DNA of 64,000 nucleotides from CAYRPN01 sp964426135 (GTDB taxonomy: Bacteria; Planctomycetota; Phycisphaerae; Phycisphaerales; Phycisphaeraceae), in the NCBI GenBank assembly GCA_964426135.1, contig CAYRPN010000001.1:62001-126000 (forward strand), given 5' to 3'. The notes beneath the pieces are model-generated. The model did not search any database. It was not told the origin of the DNA and worked only from the letters and a program-made list of their open reading frames with translations. The position numbers and the translations under genes are program-made. This document shows, piece by piece, positions 1 through 11,094 of this stretch. Position 1 is the first letter of the stretch. Each line of letters opens with the position of its first letter.

Positions 1-2
1 CA

Positions 3-2429
<2,427 letters not shown>

Positions 2430-2783
2430 CGCCGCGCGCCAGGGCTTCTTGATTCTCCAACACTGGGCAGGCTTTGGATTGATGACTTGAACACGAAGGA
2501 CACGAAGAACACGAAGTCACGAAGGACACAAAGTCACGAAGATCACAAAGAAGCAATCAGAAGAACGAGCTGTTTCGCGTTCTACTTTGTGTCCTTTGAG
2601 TCTTCGTGGCCTTGGTGATTTCCCGGATCAAATACTGAACTGCGAGAACTGAAAAGCCCTGAGCCCTGAGCCCTGCGGGGTGCGTCACGGCGTTTGTTCC
2701 CGGCACCTGATGAACTTATACTTCACGGTTTGGCAATCACTTGAACCATTCGCCGTCGTCCGTGCGGATGCTCGGGAACCCTG
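2430..2783. repeat. Intergenic repeat region priA-ispA
   Basis: No gene is seen in these 354 bases. They contain a CACGAAGGA/CACGAAGAA tandem array (about 2490-2550) with a complementary arm CTTTGTGTCCTTTGAG (about 2584-2600), then an AGCCCTG heptamer run (about 2653-2677). The same two-armed CACGAAGG structure recurs at 24494-24600. Confidence 0.7.
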
Positions 2784-3680
2784 ATGCCTGCGTTGACGAA
2801 AGAACCTGTGATCGACACCGATTCGATGAAGCGGCAGGCTGCCGCGGTCGAAGCCTACCTGGCGCAGGCGGTGGCGCGGCGGCCGTTGCCGCGGAATCTG
2901 CGCCATGCGGCGGAATACGGCCTCTTGGGCGGCGGCAAGCGCATGAGGCCCCTGCTGGTGATGCGGGCGTGTGCCGCGGTTGGCGGAACGCAGGATCAGG
3001 CGATGCCGGCGGCGGCGGCGATTGAGCTGATTCACTGCTTTTCACTCGTCCACGATGATCTGCCGGCGATGGACAACGACAAACTCCGCCGGGGCCAGCC
3101 CACGCTCTGGGTCGCCAGGGGCGAGGCCATGGCGATCCTGGCGGGCGACCTGATGAATACGCTGGCGTTTGAACTGGTCGCCACGCAGTTGCCCGCGTCG
3201 GTCGCCGGCGTGATCACCCGCGAGCTGGCGATCGCCACCAACGACATGATTGCCGGTCAGGTCTACGACACCCTGCCTGATTTCGAGGCGGACGTGCCTG
3301 CGATGGAGCGACTGCGAACGATCCACCGCCACAAAACCGGGGCGCTGCTACGCTGTGCCTGCCGCATGGGCGCGATCTGCGGCGGTGCGAATGACGAACA
3401 ACTAGCCGCCCTGACACGGTATGGTGAGGCTGCGGGCCTGATGTTCCAGGTGATTGATGACTTATTGGACGTTACTCAGACGACTGAACATCTAGGCAAG
3501 ACCGCCGGCAAGGACGTGGAACAAGGCAAATTGACGTATCCCAGCCTGATCGGTCTGGACGCCAGCCGGCGGGAAGTCGAACGGCTGGCCAAAGAAGCGT
3601 ATGATGCTCTGGAACCCTTTGGTGCCTCCGGGCATCCATTAAGGGATTTGTGTGAGTATTTGGCGACGAGAACGAAATGA
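2784..3680 (+). CDS. ispA: Polyprenyl (farnesyl/geranylgeranyl) diphosphate synthase
   Basis: Trans-isoprenyl diphosphate synthase that condenses isopentenyl diphosphate with allylic diphosphates to make C15 or C20 prenyl chains. The protein has 298 residues, as expected for bacterial IspA. The first aspartate-rich motif is DDLPAMDND (about residues 90-98) and the second is DDLLDVTQ (about residue 226). GGGKRMRPLL near residue 52 is the conserved diphosphate-binding arginine segment. The ATG at 2784 has no strong Shine-Dalgarno, but the N-terminus fits the family. It lies upstream of dxs on the same strand, as in many bacteria, so it probably feeds the same isoprenoid pathway. Product chain length cannot be read with certainty. 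Confidence 0.92.
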   Translation: MPALTKEPVIDTDSMKRQAAAVEAYLAQAVARRPLPRNLRHAAEYGLLGGGKRMRPLLVMRACAAVGGTQDQAMPAAAAIELIHCFSLVHDDLPAMDNDKLRRGQPTLWVARGEAMAILAGDLMNTLAFELVATQLPASVAGVITRELAIATNDMIAGQVYDTLPDFEADVPAMERLRTIHRHKTGALLRCACRMGAICGGANDEQLAALTRYGEAAGLMFQVIDDLLDVTQTTEHLGKTAGKDVEQGKLTYPSLIGLDASRREVERLAKEAYDALEPFGASGHPLRDLCEYLATRTK

Positions 3681-3684
3681 AAAG

Positions 3685-3800
3685 CTGAGAGCCGAGAGCC
3701 GAGAGCCGTTAGCCGTTAGCCTTTAGCTTGAAAACCTTGGCAACGTTGCCTCCTTGGATTGTTCTGGCTAATGGCTAATGGCTAATGGCTAACGGCTCCC
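3685..3800. repeat. Self-complementary heptamer array between ispA and dxs
   Basis: AGCCGAG and AGCCGTT heptamers (3685-3727) face complementary GGCTAAT heptamers and GGCTAACGGCTC (about 3766-3797), giving a stem-loop with repeat-built arms. The rest of the 304-base gap shows no gene. The spacer directly before dxs (3801-3984) has short GC-rich palindromes only. Confidence 0.8.
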
Positions 3801-3984
3801 CCGCTCTCCCGCTGCCCATGCCCCGCCTCCGCAAACATCCCGCTCGCCGCGTTGCCGTCAAAGGGAAGGCTGCGCGCTGGATTCGCATCACCACCCATCG
3901 CTGACGGCGGCTGGGGAACTGGAAGTTCCCCTGCCGCGCCGGACTTTCAATCCGCAGCGCTGGCGACCTGAGGTTCGACCCCAC

Positions 3985-6153
3985 ATGACACTTGATCTGC
4001 TCGGCAAAATCCGTTCCCCGCAAGACCTGAAGAAGCTCACACTCGACGAGCTTCCAGAACTGGCCAAAGAAGTGCGCCAGGCCATCTGCGACCAGGTTTC
4101 CAAGACCGGCGGACACCTCGCACCGAACCTCGGCGTCGTCGAACTCACCATCGCGCTCCACTACGTCTTTGACTTCGGCCCAGCCAGCCCCGCTCTCACC
4201 CCCGCCGACAACGGCAACGGCACCGATCATCCTGCACGCACCGGCGGCACCGGGGGAGATCATCTCCTCTTCGACGTCGGCCACCAGTGTTACCCGCATA
4301 AGCTCCTGACCGGCCGGCTCGATTTGCTGAGCAAGCTGCGCCAAAAGGGCGGCATGGCGGGATTCCCCGAGCCGCGCGAAAGCGAATACGACCTCTTCTC
4401 CGTCGGCCACGCCGGCACCGCCATTTCCACCGCCGTGGGCATGGCCCGAGCGGACGCCATGCTGGGCCAGGGCGATCGCCGGGTCGTTTCCCTCATCGGC
4501 GATGCCTCGATTGTGAACGGCGTGGCGATGGAGGGACTCAACAACGCCGGCACCTTGAACCGCCAGTTCCTCGTCGTCCTCAACGACAACGGCATGTCCA
4601 TCGCCAAGCCGCAGGGCGGCATGGCGCAGTACTTCGACCGAGTCCGCGTCAGCCACACCTACACCAACCTGAAAAAAGCCGCCCACGGCGTGCTGACCCA
4701 CATCCCCGGCGGCTCGGCGATCGAACACCTCTATCACCGCGCCGGCGAAATGATGAAGGCCGCGTTCTTCACCGGCCACATGTTCGAACAGTTCGGCTTC
4801 GTCTGCGTCGGCCCCATCGATGGCCACGACATCACGGGCCTCGTCCGCATGCTCAACGAGGTCAAGGACTTCGACCGCCCCGTCCTGCTCCACTGCAAGA
4901 CCGTCAAAGGCAAAGGCTTCGACTTCTCCGAAGGCGACGCCACCACCTTCCACTCGCCGCGGCCCTTCACCGTGGAAGGCTGCCGCGTGGAATTGAAGAA
5001 GGCAGGCCGATCGTTCACCACGGCTTATGCCGACGCGATGATCGCGATGATGCAGCGCGATGAAAAGGTCGTCGCCGTCACCGCCGCCATGCCCGACGGC
5101 ACGGGCCTGAACAAAGTCGGCTCCGCGTTCCCGCAGCGCATGCTGGACACGGGCATCTGCGAAAGCCACGCGATGGACATGTGCGCCGGCATGGCCAAGG
5201 TCGGCATCAAGCCGTTCTTCGCCGTCTACTCCACGTTTGTCCAGCGCGCTTTGGATCAAGTCTTCCAGGAAGTCTCCCTGCAGGGCCTGCCCGTGCGCGT
5301 CTGCATGGACCGCGGCGGCTACGTCGGCGGCGACGGCGCGGTGCATCACGGTTTCATGGATGTCTCCATCTTCCGCGCCCTGCCGGGCGTGGCGATGCTC
5401 GCCGTCAGCGATGAGCCGAACCTGATCGCCGGCCTCGAGTTCATGCGGAACTACGACACCGGCGCCAGCTTCGTCCGCTACCCGCGCGACACCGTGCCGA
5501 CCGATCTGCTCGTGCCCGCGGATCAGGTCCCGCCTTACGAACTGGGCAAGGGCGTCTTCATCAAGCGCACCGGCGAGCGCGGCGATCCGGTCGCGGACGA
5601 AAGGGACCAAGGGACCAAGGGACCGAGGGACCAAGGGACCGAGCCGGAGGGATCAAACGGTTCCGGATCGGCACCCTACACCCTAAACCCTAAACCCTAC
5701 ACCCTTCTCCCCAAACCCGATCTTTGCATCCTCGCCTACGGCGTCATGGTCTACCACGCCGCCAAAGCGATGCAGGACCTGGAGCAGCAGGGCTACGACA
5801 TCGCGCTGTACGACGCCCGCTTCGCCAAGCCGGTGGACATGGACCTGGTCGAAAAACTGGTGCGCCTCGGCGTGCCGGTGCTGACGATCGAGGATCACGC
5901 CTACGCCGCGGGCTTCGGCGCTGCTGTGCTCGAAGGCTGCAACGATCGCCGGCTGCCCACGGACCTGATCCACCGCAGCGCCATGCCCGAGCGCTGGATG
6001 TATCAGGACAGCCGGGTGGGCCAGCTCGCCGATGCAGGCCTGGACGCTCCCGGCATCGCCCGCAAAGTGCGGCAGATTCTCGATGAACGCAACGGCCACG
6101 CCGTGGCGCCGGAGATTCACGTCGATGTGAACGGTGTGCGCGTGGTGCGGTGA
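3985..6153 (+). CDS. dxs: 1-deoxy-D-xylulose-5-phosphate synthase
   Basis: Thiamine-diphosphate enzyme joining pyruvate and glyceraldehyde 3-phosphate, the first step of the MEP isoprenoid pathway. Landmarks in order: FDVGHQCYPHKLLTGR, SVGHAGTAIS, the ThDP motif starting GDASIVNG and ending LNDNGMSI, the second-half motif DGTGL, and RGGYVGGDGAVHHG. It is 722 residues against about 620-640 for the family. The surplus lies in two in-frame insertions: a Pro/Gly-rich loop near nt 4171-4260 before FDVGHQ, and a repeat tract at about 5598-5711 in the link to the C-terminal domain. The ATG at 3985 gives a standard N-terminus. A diverged copy of its 3' end lies 0.5 kb downstream. Identity is very secure. 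Confidence 0.95.
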   Translation: MTLDLLGKIRSPQDLKKLTLDELPELAKEVRQAICDQVSKTGGHLAPNLGVVELTIALHYVFDFGPASPALTPADNGNGTDHPARTGGTGGDHLLFDVGHQCYPHKLLTGRLDLLSKLRQKGGMAGFPEPRESEYDLFSVGHAGTAISTAVGMARADAMLGQGDRRVVSLIGDASIVNGVAMEGLNNAGTLNRQFLVVLNDNGMSIAKPQGGMAQYFDRVRVSHTYTNLKKAAHGVLTHIPGGSAIEHLYHRAGEMMKAAFFTGHMFEQFGFVCVGPIDGHDITGLVRMLNEVKDFDRPVLLHCKTVKGKGFDFSEGDATTFHSPRPFTVEGCRVELKKAGRSFTTAYADAMIAMMQRDEKVVAVTAAMPDGTGLNKVGSAFPQRMLDTGICESHAMDMCAGMAKVGIKPFFAVYSTFVQRALDQVFQEVSLQGLPVRVCMDRGGYVGGDGAVHHGFMDVSIFRALPGVAMLAVSDEPNLIAGLEFMRNYDTGASFVRYPRDTVPTDLLVPADQVPPYELGKGVFIKRTGERGDPVADERDQGTKGPRDQGTEPEGSNGSGSAPYTLNPKPYTLLPKPDLCILAYGVMVYHAAKAMQDLEQQGYDIALYDARFAKPVDMDLVEKLVRLGVPVLTIEDHAYAAGFGAAVLEGCNDRRLPTDLIHRSAMPERWMYQDSRVGQLADAGLDAPGIARKVRQILDERNGHAVAPEIHVDVNGVRVVR
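5598..5711. repeat. Two simple-repeat tracts inside dxs
   Basis: A GGGACCAA/GGGACCGA octamer run (about 5604-5641) is followed by a CCCTAAA heptamer run (about 5677-5705). Both are translated in frame as a Gly/Asp/Gln-rich and then a TLNPKPY-type linker between the pyrimidine-binding and C-terminal domains. Confidence 0.85.
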
Positions 6154-6231
6154 ACAGCGAGCCGGGGCGTATCCGCCCCGAAGGTGAGCCCTGGCCCGCA
6201 TTCATGCGGAGCGCTCATGCACGCGAGATCA

Positions 6232-6663
6232 ATGCACGTCAGTGAACTCGGTGCCGCCGGCGCTTACTCGCCGCAGTGGCTGGCCATCTACGCAACGCTC
6301 CTCAGCTTCGTCTGGAACTCACTCGGTTCTTGCATGTGCGGTCATCTCGGTCGTGAGTCATTGCCCGGTAATCTTGTGATCGCGGCGGTTGCATGGAATG
6401 CGTTTCTACGTGTGCCGAAGCATCTTCCCCTCACGCGAGTACTCGTCGATGCATTGACCGTCTGGCTGACCCTGACGTTGCTCAAGAACGTCGCCGATGT
6501 GCTTTGGTTCGGTCACGGCTCAATGTTTGGCGCCATGCGACGACTGACGCAGGAAGGCGCGGCCCACGGGGTTTACTGGACAGGCATCGCGGGATGCGCC
6601 ATTGCCGTGATTGCACTCGTGGTGCAATATTGTCGGACGAGATATTCCCTCGTTGGCAGTTGA
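6232..6663 (+). CDS. Small membrane protein, unknown function
   Basis: A 143-residue protein with three probable membrane segments (WLAIYATLLSFVW, LTVWLTLTLLKNVADVLWF, GIAGCAIAVIALVV). I do not recognise a family. The ATG at 6232 is preferred over a GTG at 6184, because 6154-6190 is a palindromic GGGGCGTATCCGCCCC-type repeat. The gene sits between the real dxs 3' end and a diverged second copy of that end (6671-6735), which suggests it arrived with an insertion or rearrangement. It could be a membrane partner of nothing nearby; neighbours give no functional hint. Confidence 0.6.
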   Translation: MHVSELGAAGAYSPQWLAIYATLLSFVWNSLGSCMCGHLGRESLPGNLVIAAVAWNAFLRVPKHLPLTRVLVDALTVWLTLTLLKNVADVLWFGHGSMFGAMRRLTQEGAAHGVYWTGIAGCAIAVIALVVQYCRTRYSLVGS

Positions 6664-6670
6664 ACGACAA

Positions 6671-6735
6671 AATCCCCCGCCGCGTGCGGCAGATTCGCGA
6701 CGAAAGCAACGGCCACGCGGTGACACCGAATCTCC
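6671..6735 (+). pseudogene. Diverged remnant of the dxs 3' end
   Basis: Read in one frame, this stretch gives RRVRQIRDESNGHAVTP. The true dxs C-terminus at 6061-6115 reads RKVRQILDERNGHAVAP. Identity is clear at nucleotide level too, but with many substitutions. It has no start or upstream coding sequence, so it is a relic of a duplicated or second dxs end rather than a gene. Confidence 0.75.
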
Positions 6736-6756
6736 CGACCGCAACTCCATCAACCG

Positions 6757-7236
6757 ATGAAACCCCGCCTGTATCTCGAAACCACGATCCCCAGTTACCT
6801 GACGGCGTGGCCGAGCCGCGACCTCGTTCGTGCCGCACATCAGCAACTGACGAAAGAATGGTGGGCAACAAGGCGAGCCGACTTTGAGATTCTCGTTTCT
6901 CCCTTCGTCTTGGACGAAGCCGCCGCCGGGGACCCTGCGGCCGCCAGCGAGCGGTTGAAAGTGCTGCGAGATTTTCCCGTTCTGGAGATCACAAGATCCG
7001 CCGAATCACTTGCTGCTGCTCTCATTGGGGCGGGAATCATTCCTTCGAAAGCGGCCGGCGATGCGTCGCACATTGCCGTCAGCGCGGTTCACGGAATAGA
7101 CTACATGCTGACGTGGAATTGCACGCACCTGGCCAACGCGGAGATCAAACGAATGGTGGATGGCGTTTGCCGAGATGCGGGTTTCATCTGTCCTGTCATC
7201 TGCACGCCTGAAGAACTGATGGGAACTCCAAAATGA
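6757..7236 (+). CDS. PIN-domain (VapC-like) toxin
   Basis: A 159-residue PIN-domain protein, probably a ribonuclease toxin of a type II toxin-antitoxin pair. It opens with LYLETTIPSYLTAW, typical of one VapC-like subgroup, in which the first acidic residue is Glu in YLETT. Further acidic positions are in FVLDEAAAGD and in AGDASHIAVS, and the C-terminal motif is LTWNCTHLANA. The stop overlaps the next start (ATGA at 7233-7236), so the two genes are translationally coupled. Here the toxin gene comes first and the presumed antitoxin second, the reverse of the classic vapBC order. The RNA target is unknown. Confidence 0.8.
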   Translation: MKPRLYLETTIPSYLTAWPSRDLVRAAHQQLTKEWWATRRADFEILVSPFVLDEAAAGDPAAASERLKVLRDFPVLEITRSAESLAAALIGAGIIPSKAAGDASHIAVSAVHGIDYMLTWNCTHLANAEIKRMVDGVCRDAGFICPVICTPEELMGTPK

Positions 7237-7436
7237 ACACCGACTCCATCATCGACGAAGTGCGAGCAACCCGCGAGAAACTGGCCGCGCGGTTCGATTT
7301 CGACATCCACCGCATCATGGAGGACGCCCGGCAGAGGCAATCACAGTACGGCGCTCGGCTTGTTTCGTTCGAAAATGAATCGAGGGCGAAAGAAGCTTCG
7401 GCGGAAGCACCGCGTGCCTCCCCAACCGCCCCCTGA
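7233..7436 (+). CDS. Small protein, probable antitoxin partner of the PIN toxin
   Basis: A 67-residue charged protein (IIDEVRATREKLAARFDFDIHRIMEDARQRQ). I recognise the N-terminal half as typical of short proteins encoded beside YLETT-type PIN toxins. It has no obvious ribbon-helix-helix or AbrB motif, so the antitoxin role rests on context: a four-base overlap with the PIN gene and no other nearby gene. The C-terminal end is Ala/Pro-rich and runs into the low-complexity spacer before the convergent ABC gene. Confidence 0.7.
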   Translation: MNTDSIIDEVRATREKLAARFDFDIHRIMEDARQRQSQYGARLVSFENESRAKEASAEAPRASPTAP

Positions 7437-7496
7437 CGCCGAACTGCGTCGGGCTGGATACGGCCCGGCTCACCGTCTCTCGCCGCTACCCTCCCC

Positions 7497-8429
7497 CTAC
7501 GCCGTCTTCCCCTCCGTCAGCTTCATAAACGCCGTCTCCATGTCCATGACCTCCGGCTGGAACATGCGCACCTTCGCCCCCAGCGCCACCATTTGATCCA
7601 GCAAATCCTCCACGGTCAGCACGTTCTCATCGATGCGGATCGCCAGGCGGTCCACCTGCTTGTCCACTTCGGTCACGCCGACGATTCGACTGATCGCATC
7701 GACCAGCGCGTCGTGCATCGAGGCGAGCTGCACGTGGATGATCCGCCTCAGCGCCAGCTTGGCGTAAATCTCGTTCAGCGAACCCTCCACGATCAGCCGG
7801 CCCTGCTCGATGATGCCGATGCGTGTGGAGAACTGCGAAAGCTCGTGCAGGATGTGGCTGCTGATGAGGATGGTTTTCCCCATGTTTTTCAGCTCTTTCA
7901 GGAGCTCGCGCATTTCGATCCTGGCGCGCGGGTCGAGGCCGCTGGCCGGTTCGTCGAGGATCAGCACGTCCGGCTCGTGCATCATCACGCGGGCCAGGCC
8001 GAGGCGCTGCTTCATGCCGCGGGAGAGCGCGTCGACCTGGTCTTCCTTCTTGTGCGACAGATCGGTCAGGGCGAGCACGTCATCGACGATGCGTTGCCGC
8101 TTGGCCCGCGGGATGCGGTAGGCCGCGGCGAAAAAGTGCAGGTACTCGGCGGCGGTCAAGTCCTCGTAAACGCCGAAGACATCGGGCACGTAGCCGATGC
8201 GGCGGCGCACGGCAAACGGATTCTGCGCGACGTTGATGCCGTCGATGCGGGCCGCGCCGCTGGTAGGTTGCAACAACGTGGCCAGGACTTTCATGGTCGA
8301 TGATTTGCCCGCGCCGTTGGGGCCGATGAACCCGAACACCTCGCCCTTCGGGATGGCGAAGGAGATGCCTTTGACGGCATCGAACTTACCGTAGCGGACC
8401 CAGAGGTTGTCGATTTCGATGTAGGACAT
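7497..8429 (-). CDS. ABC transporter ATP-binding protein (ABC-2 type)
   Basis: A 310-residue ATPase of the ABC-2 exporter class. Walker A is GPNGAGKSS (about residue 38), the Q-loop region is RIGYVPD, the signature is LSRGMKQRLGLAR, Walker B is VLILDEP, and the H-loop is ISSH. The C-terminal 90 residues form an extra domain of the type seen on export-type ATPases. It is the last gene of the minus-strand block that starts at 18845. In related planctomycete clusters such an ATPase normally travels with an ABC-2 permease, but no permease is encoded nearby here. Substrate unknown. Upstream is a repeat-filled spacer, so it may have its own promoter. Confidence 0.9.
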   Translation of the reverse strand: MSYIEIDNLWVRYGKFDAVKGISFAIPKGEVFGFIGPNGAGKSSTMKVLATLLQPTSGAARIDGINVAQNPFAVRRRIGYVPDVFGVYEDLTAAEYLHFFAAAYRIPRAKRQRIVDDVLALTDLSHKKEDQVDALSRGMKQRLGLARVMMHEPDVLILDEPASGLDPRARIEMRELLKELKNMGKTILISSHILHELSQFSTRIGIIEQGRLIVEGSLNEIYAKLALRRIIHVQLASMHDALVDAISRIVGVTEVDKQVDRLAIRIDENVLTVEDLLDQMVALGAKVRMFQPEVMDMETAFMKLTEGKTA

Positions 8430-8433
8430 GGGG

Positions 8434-8660
8434 GAAGCCGTTAGCCGTAAGCCGTTAGCCGTTAGCCGTAAGCCGTCAGCAAGAAGCCATAAGCCATCAA
8501 CTGTCAGCCGTCAGCCGTTTGACCGGTTTAGCGGCGGGGCTTTGCCCCGCCTTGTCACCGAATGAGCGCGACCTTCACAAGCAGACAAGTCACTGACCAG
8601 AAACAACAAGCTAACAGACGACGATTCATTTCTGATGGCTGATGGCTGAAAGCTGAAAGC
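8434..8660. repeat. Heptamer arrays and a REP-like palindrome
   Basis: AGCCGTT/AGCCGTA heptamers (8434-8518), a GTTTAGCGGCGGGGCTTTGCC palindrome (about 8526-8551), and a GGCTGAT/GCTGAAA run (about 8636-8660) fill the spacer between two minus-strand genes. No coding sequence is seen here. Confidence 0.75.
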
Positions 8661-8674
8661 TCATTGCTGCAATC

Positions 8675-10792
8675 TCATCGCTCATACCGCCGACGGAACA
8701 CGATGATCTGCTCGTCGTGCTCCTGCACAACCAGAATGATCCGCGTGTTCGCACCTGCGTCTTCGCGCAGCAGCAGCGTCAAGCCCTCGCGGGCCCCGAT
8801 GCCGAGCGGAGACACCGCCGAAACGATCTTGAAAATCCCCGTTGCTTCCATCACGCACAGATTCGCCAGCAGCCGGGGCACGTCTCGGAAGGCGGCTTCG
8901 TCGTCTCGGTAGCCATGGCCGATGTATGGATCGAATATGTCGTCCGTTTGAAAAAGCCGGCGCATGCCCGGGTCGCACAGGTACGGCGGCGCCCCCGGTC
9001 GCAGCAATGCGAGATGGGCATCGGCACTCAATCTCAGCGCCTTGCGAACATCGCTGAGGGTGGTCTCGGTGTCATCGACTCTCTCCGCGGCGCGCCAGTC
9101 GATCACCGACGCCGCGTGCTCGTCCCCCGCAACCACCGGCGGCGCGATCGCGGTGATGCGTCCCATCGTCGGCGTCCACTGCCGCGCCAGGCGCGTCACC
9201 GTGTGCTGCCCGGTGAGCCAGCCCGCGTAGACCGGCGGAGCATCGTCGTTGCCCGGGCCGTCCTCATCGTCGTAGCCGCGGTAGTCGTAATAGCCGCTGA
9301 CCCCGAACGTGTTCACCGGCGCGTACAGCCCGCCCGTCATCGTCGTTTCCACCATCGCGTCGCGGCCGGCGAAAGCCAGTTCGAAGCGCGTCTGCCGCAG
9401 CACGCGGCCGTCCTCGCCGACATCGTTGATGACCAACGTCTTGCCGCGATCCGCTTTGCCCATCGACCGGTTCGCCGTCCACACCGTCATGAACGTGAAC
9501 GCCACGCACATCAGCGGAAAGGTGATCCACGTGAAGCGCCGGCCGCGGAACAGGCCGAGCACGAAATAGTCGAGCGGTCCGATCACCACCGTGAATCCCA
9601 GCAGAATCAGGACGACTGTGCCGAAAGGAATCACGCGGATGTTGCGGGGCATCAGCGTGGCGGTGAGCCAACTGAGTTCCTCGCCGTCGCGCATGCTGAA
9701 ATCGCTGTCGCGCCGTTCGTTGAAACGCCCTTCACGCGGGTCGATCGCTTTCTCATCCACCACGCGCGGCGGGTGTGTCACTTCGTCAGGCAGAGAATCC
9801 AGGTGCGTCGCCAACGTCCAACCGGGCCTTAGCCGCACCCATTCCAACTGCTTCGGATGAACGCGCCAGAGAAACCCCGCGGTCTCAAGCCACGCCTCCG
9901 ACGCGAACCGCGCCGCATCGGGCATCGCGCCGACGACGACGACGCACCGGCCCAGTTCGCATTTCAACGCGACGACATCCTCGGCTCCGCCTGGAATGGT
10001 TGATCGAGGCGGTGCCGGCGTCACCAGCAAACCGCCGCCCGCCTTCAGCCCGAATGTGCGCGGCTTCGCATCTCGCGCCGCCAGCGCGTCGAGAAAATCG
10101 AGATGCCGTGACTCCAACCCGCCGCCGTCGCTGATCACCAGCAGGCTCCCGCCCGCCAGGGCCCATTGCCTGATCGCGTCGAGCTGCTTGCCCTCCGCCC
10201 GCGCAAAGCCGTCCGCCAGCAGCACCAGCATGTCGTAGCAGCAATACCCCGTCGGCTGAGCCGGCAACTGCCCCGGCGTGAGGATCGAAGGCCAGGTGAC
10301 CAGCGCGTTGCGGCCGACCGAACTGGCCACGAAACGCTCCAGGCGCAGCGACTGCCCCAGCGCGACTTTCCCGGCGCCGACCGTGGAGCCGCTCTCATCG
10401 CAGATCGCCACGACCAGGCTGCGCTGCACGCGATCAGGCATCGGCAGCACGTGCGTGCCCAAATCGATCGCGCCGCTGTCACTGACGAAAGAAAGGCGCA
10501 GGTCCAGCGAGCGGATGCCGATGTGCGAATTGAGCGGCGGCAGCATCAGGCGAATGCGGCGCGAATCGCCGGTGAGCGTGATCTCGCCCGTTTCCAGCCG
10601 CGCCAGCGGATCGAAGCCGATCACATCGACGTGCAGTTTGCCGCGCAGATGATCGCCGCTCTGATGGTTCAGCGTGATCTCCACCATCGAAGGCCCGCCG
10701 GTGCGGTGGCGGTACGAAAGATGATTGACGAACGCGGTGAGTGGCACATCGGCGGCGCGAACGGAGGAAGCGAGGAGAACAACCAGCATCAT
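8675..10792 (-). CDS. Secreted/membrane protein of the MoxR-vWA cluster
   Basis: About 705 residues. A signal peptide (MMLVVLLASSVRAADV) opens the protein at the ATG at 10792. The open frame extends to 11182, but that extension overlaps the next gene and only translates a palindromic repeat, so it is rejected. A long extracytoplasmic region includes LAGGSLLVISDGGG, resembling the glutamine-amidotransferase-like fold seen in such clusters. It is followed by two probable membrane helices (FGTVVLILLGFTVVIGPLDYFV, TFPLMCVAFTFMTVWTA) and a C-terminal domain of about 200 residues. Position between a BatA-like protein and an ABC ATPase suggests a role in the same envelope or export machine. No catalytic site is recognised. 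Confidence 0.75.
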   Translation of the reverse strand: MMLVVLLASSVRAADVPLTAFVNHLSYRHRTGGPSMVEITLNHQSGDHLRGKLHVDVIGFDPLARLETGEITLTGDSRRIRLMLPPLNSHIGIRSLDLRLSFVSDSGAIDLGTHVLPMPDRVQRSLVVAICDESGSTVGAGKVALGQSLRLERFVASSVGRNALVTWPSILTPGQLPAQPTGYCCYDMLVLLADGFARAEGKQLDAIRQWALAGGSLLVISDGGGLESRHLDFLDALAARDAKPRTFGLKAGGGLLVTPAPPRSTIPGGAEDVVALKCELGRCVVVVGAMPDAARFASEAWLETAGFLWRVHPKQLEWVRLRPGWTLATHLDSLPDEVTHPPRVVDEKAIDPREGRFNERRDSDFSMRDGEELSWLTATLMPRNIRVIPFGTVVLILLGFTVVIGPLDYFVLGLFRGRRFTWITFPLMCVAFTFMTVWTANRSMGKADRGKTLVINDVGEDGRVLRQTRFELAFAGRDAMVETTMTGGLYAPVNTFGVSGYYDYRGYDDEDGPGNDDAPPVYAGWLTGQHTVTRLARQWTPTMGRITAIAPPVVAGDEHAASVIDWRAAERVDDTETTLSDVRKALRLSADAHLALLRPGAPPYLCDPGMRRLFQTDDIFDPYIGHGYRDDEAAFRDVPRLLANLCVMEATGIFKIVSAVSPLGIGAREGLTLLLREDAGANTRIILVVQEHDEQIIVFRRRYER

Positions 10793-10814
10793 GAGAGCAT
10801 TCGAAACGGATCGG

Positions 10815-11064
10815 CTCCGGCCCCCTCTCCCTCGCCGGGGGACGGGAGAGGGCTGGGGTGAGGGCGAGGCAGTGCTTTCGCTCAGTTGCGCGAACGGTTC
10901 GTCGCCAACCTCGGGATCCACCAAAGGTCGTCGCGATGCCCCGCAGCGGGAGTCTCCTGAGAATGCTCCAGACGAAGGCGCGCCTTTGGAGCAATAGGGC
11001 GGGAACAGGCCAACTGTCATTCGGCCCTCACCCCAACCCTCTCCCGGAGGGAGAGGGGGCCGGA
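10815..11064. repeat. Large inverted-repeat element
   Basis: Left arm (about 10815-10865) and right arm (about 11030-11064) are near-complementary CCCTCTCCC..GGGTGAGGG sequences, enclosing about 165 bases. It belongs to the same family as 22627-22737 and 24657-24840. It lies between the true start of the 8675 gene and the stop of the next gene and explains the spurious N-terminal extension of that frame. Confidence 0.8.
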
Positions 11065-11094
11065 GCAAGCCACGCGCGTTGCCTTGCACGTGTT

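Noticed and set aside
3775..5634. 619-codon minus-strand frame opposite dxs
   Set aside because: High-GC shadow of dxs; its translation is repetitive Ala/Val/His/Asp and matches nothing, while dxs is certain.
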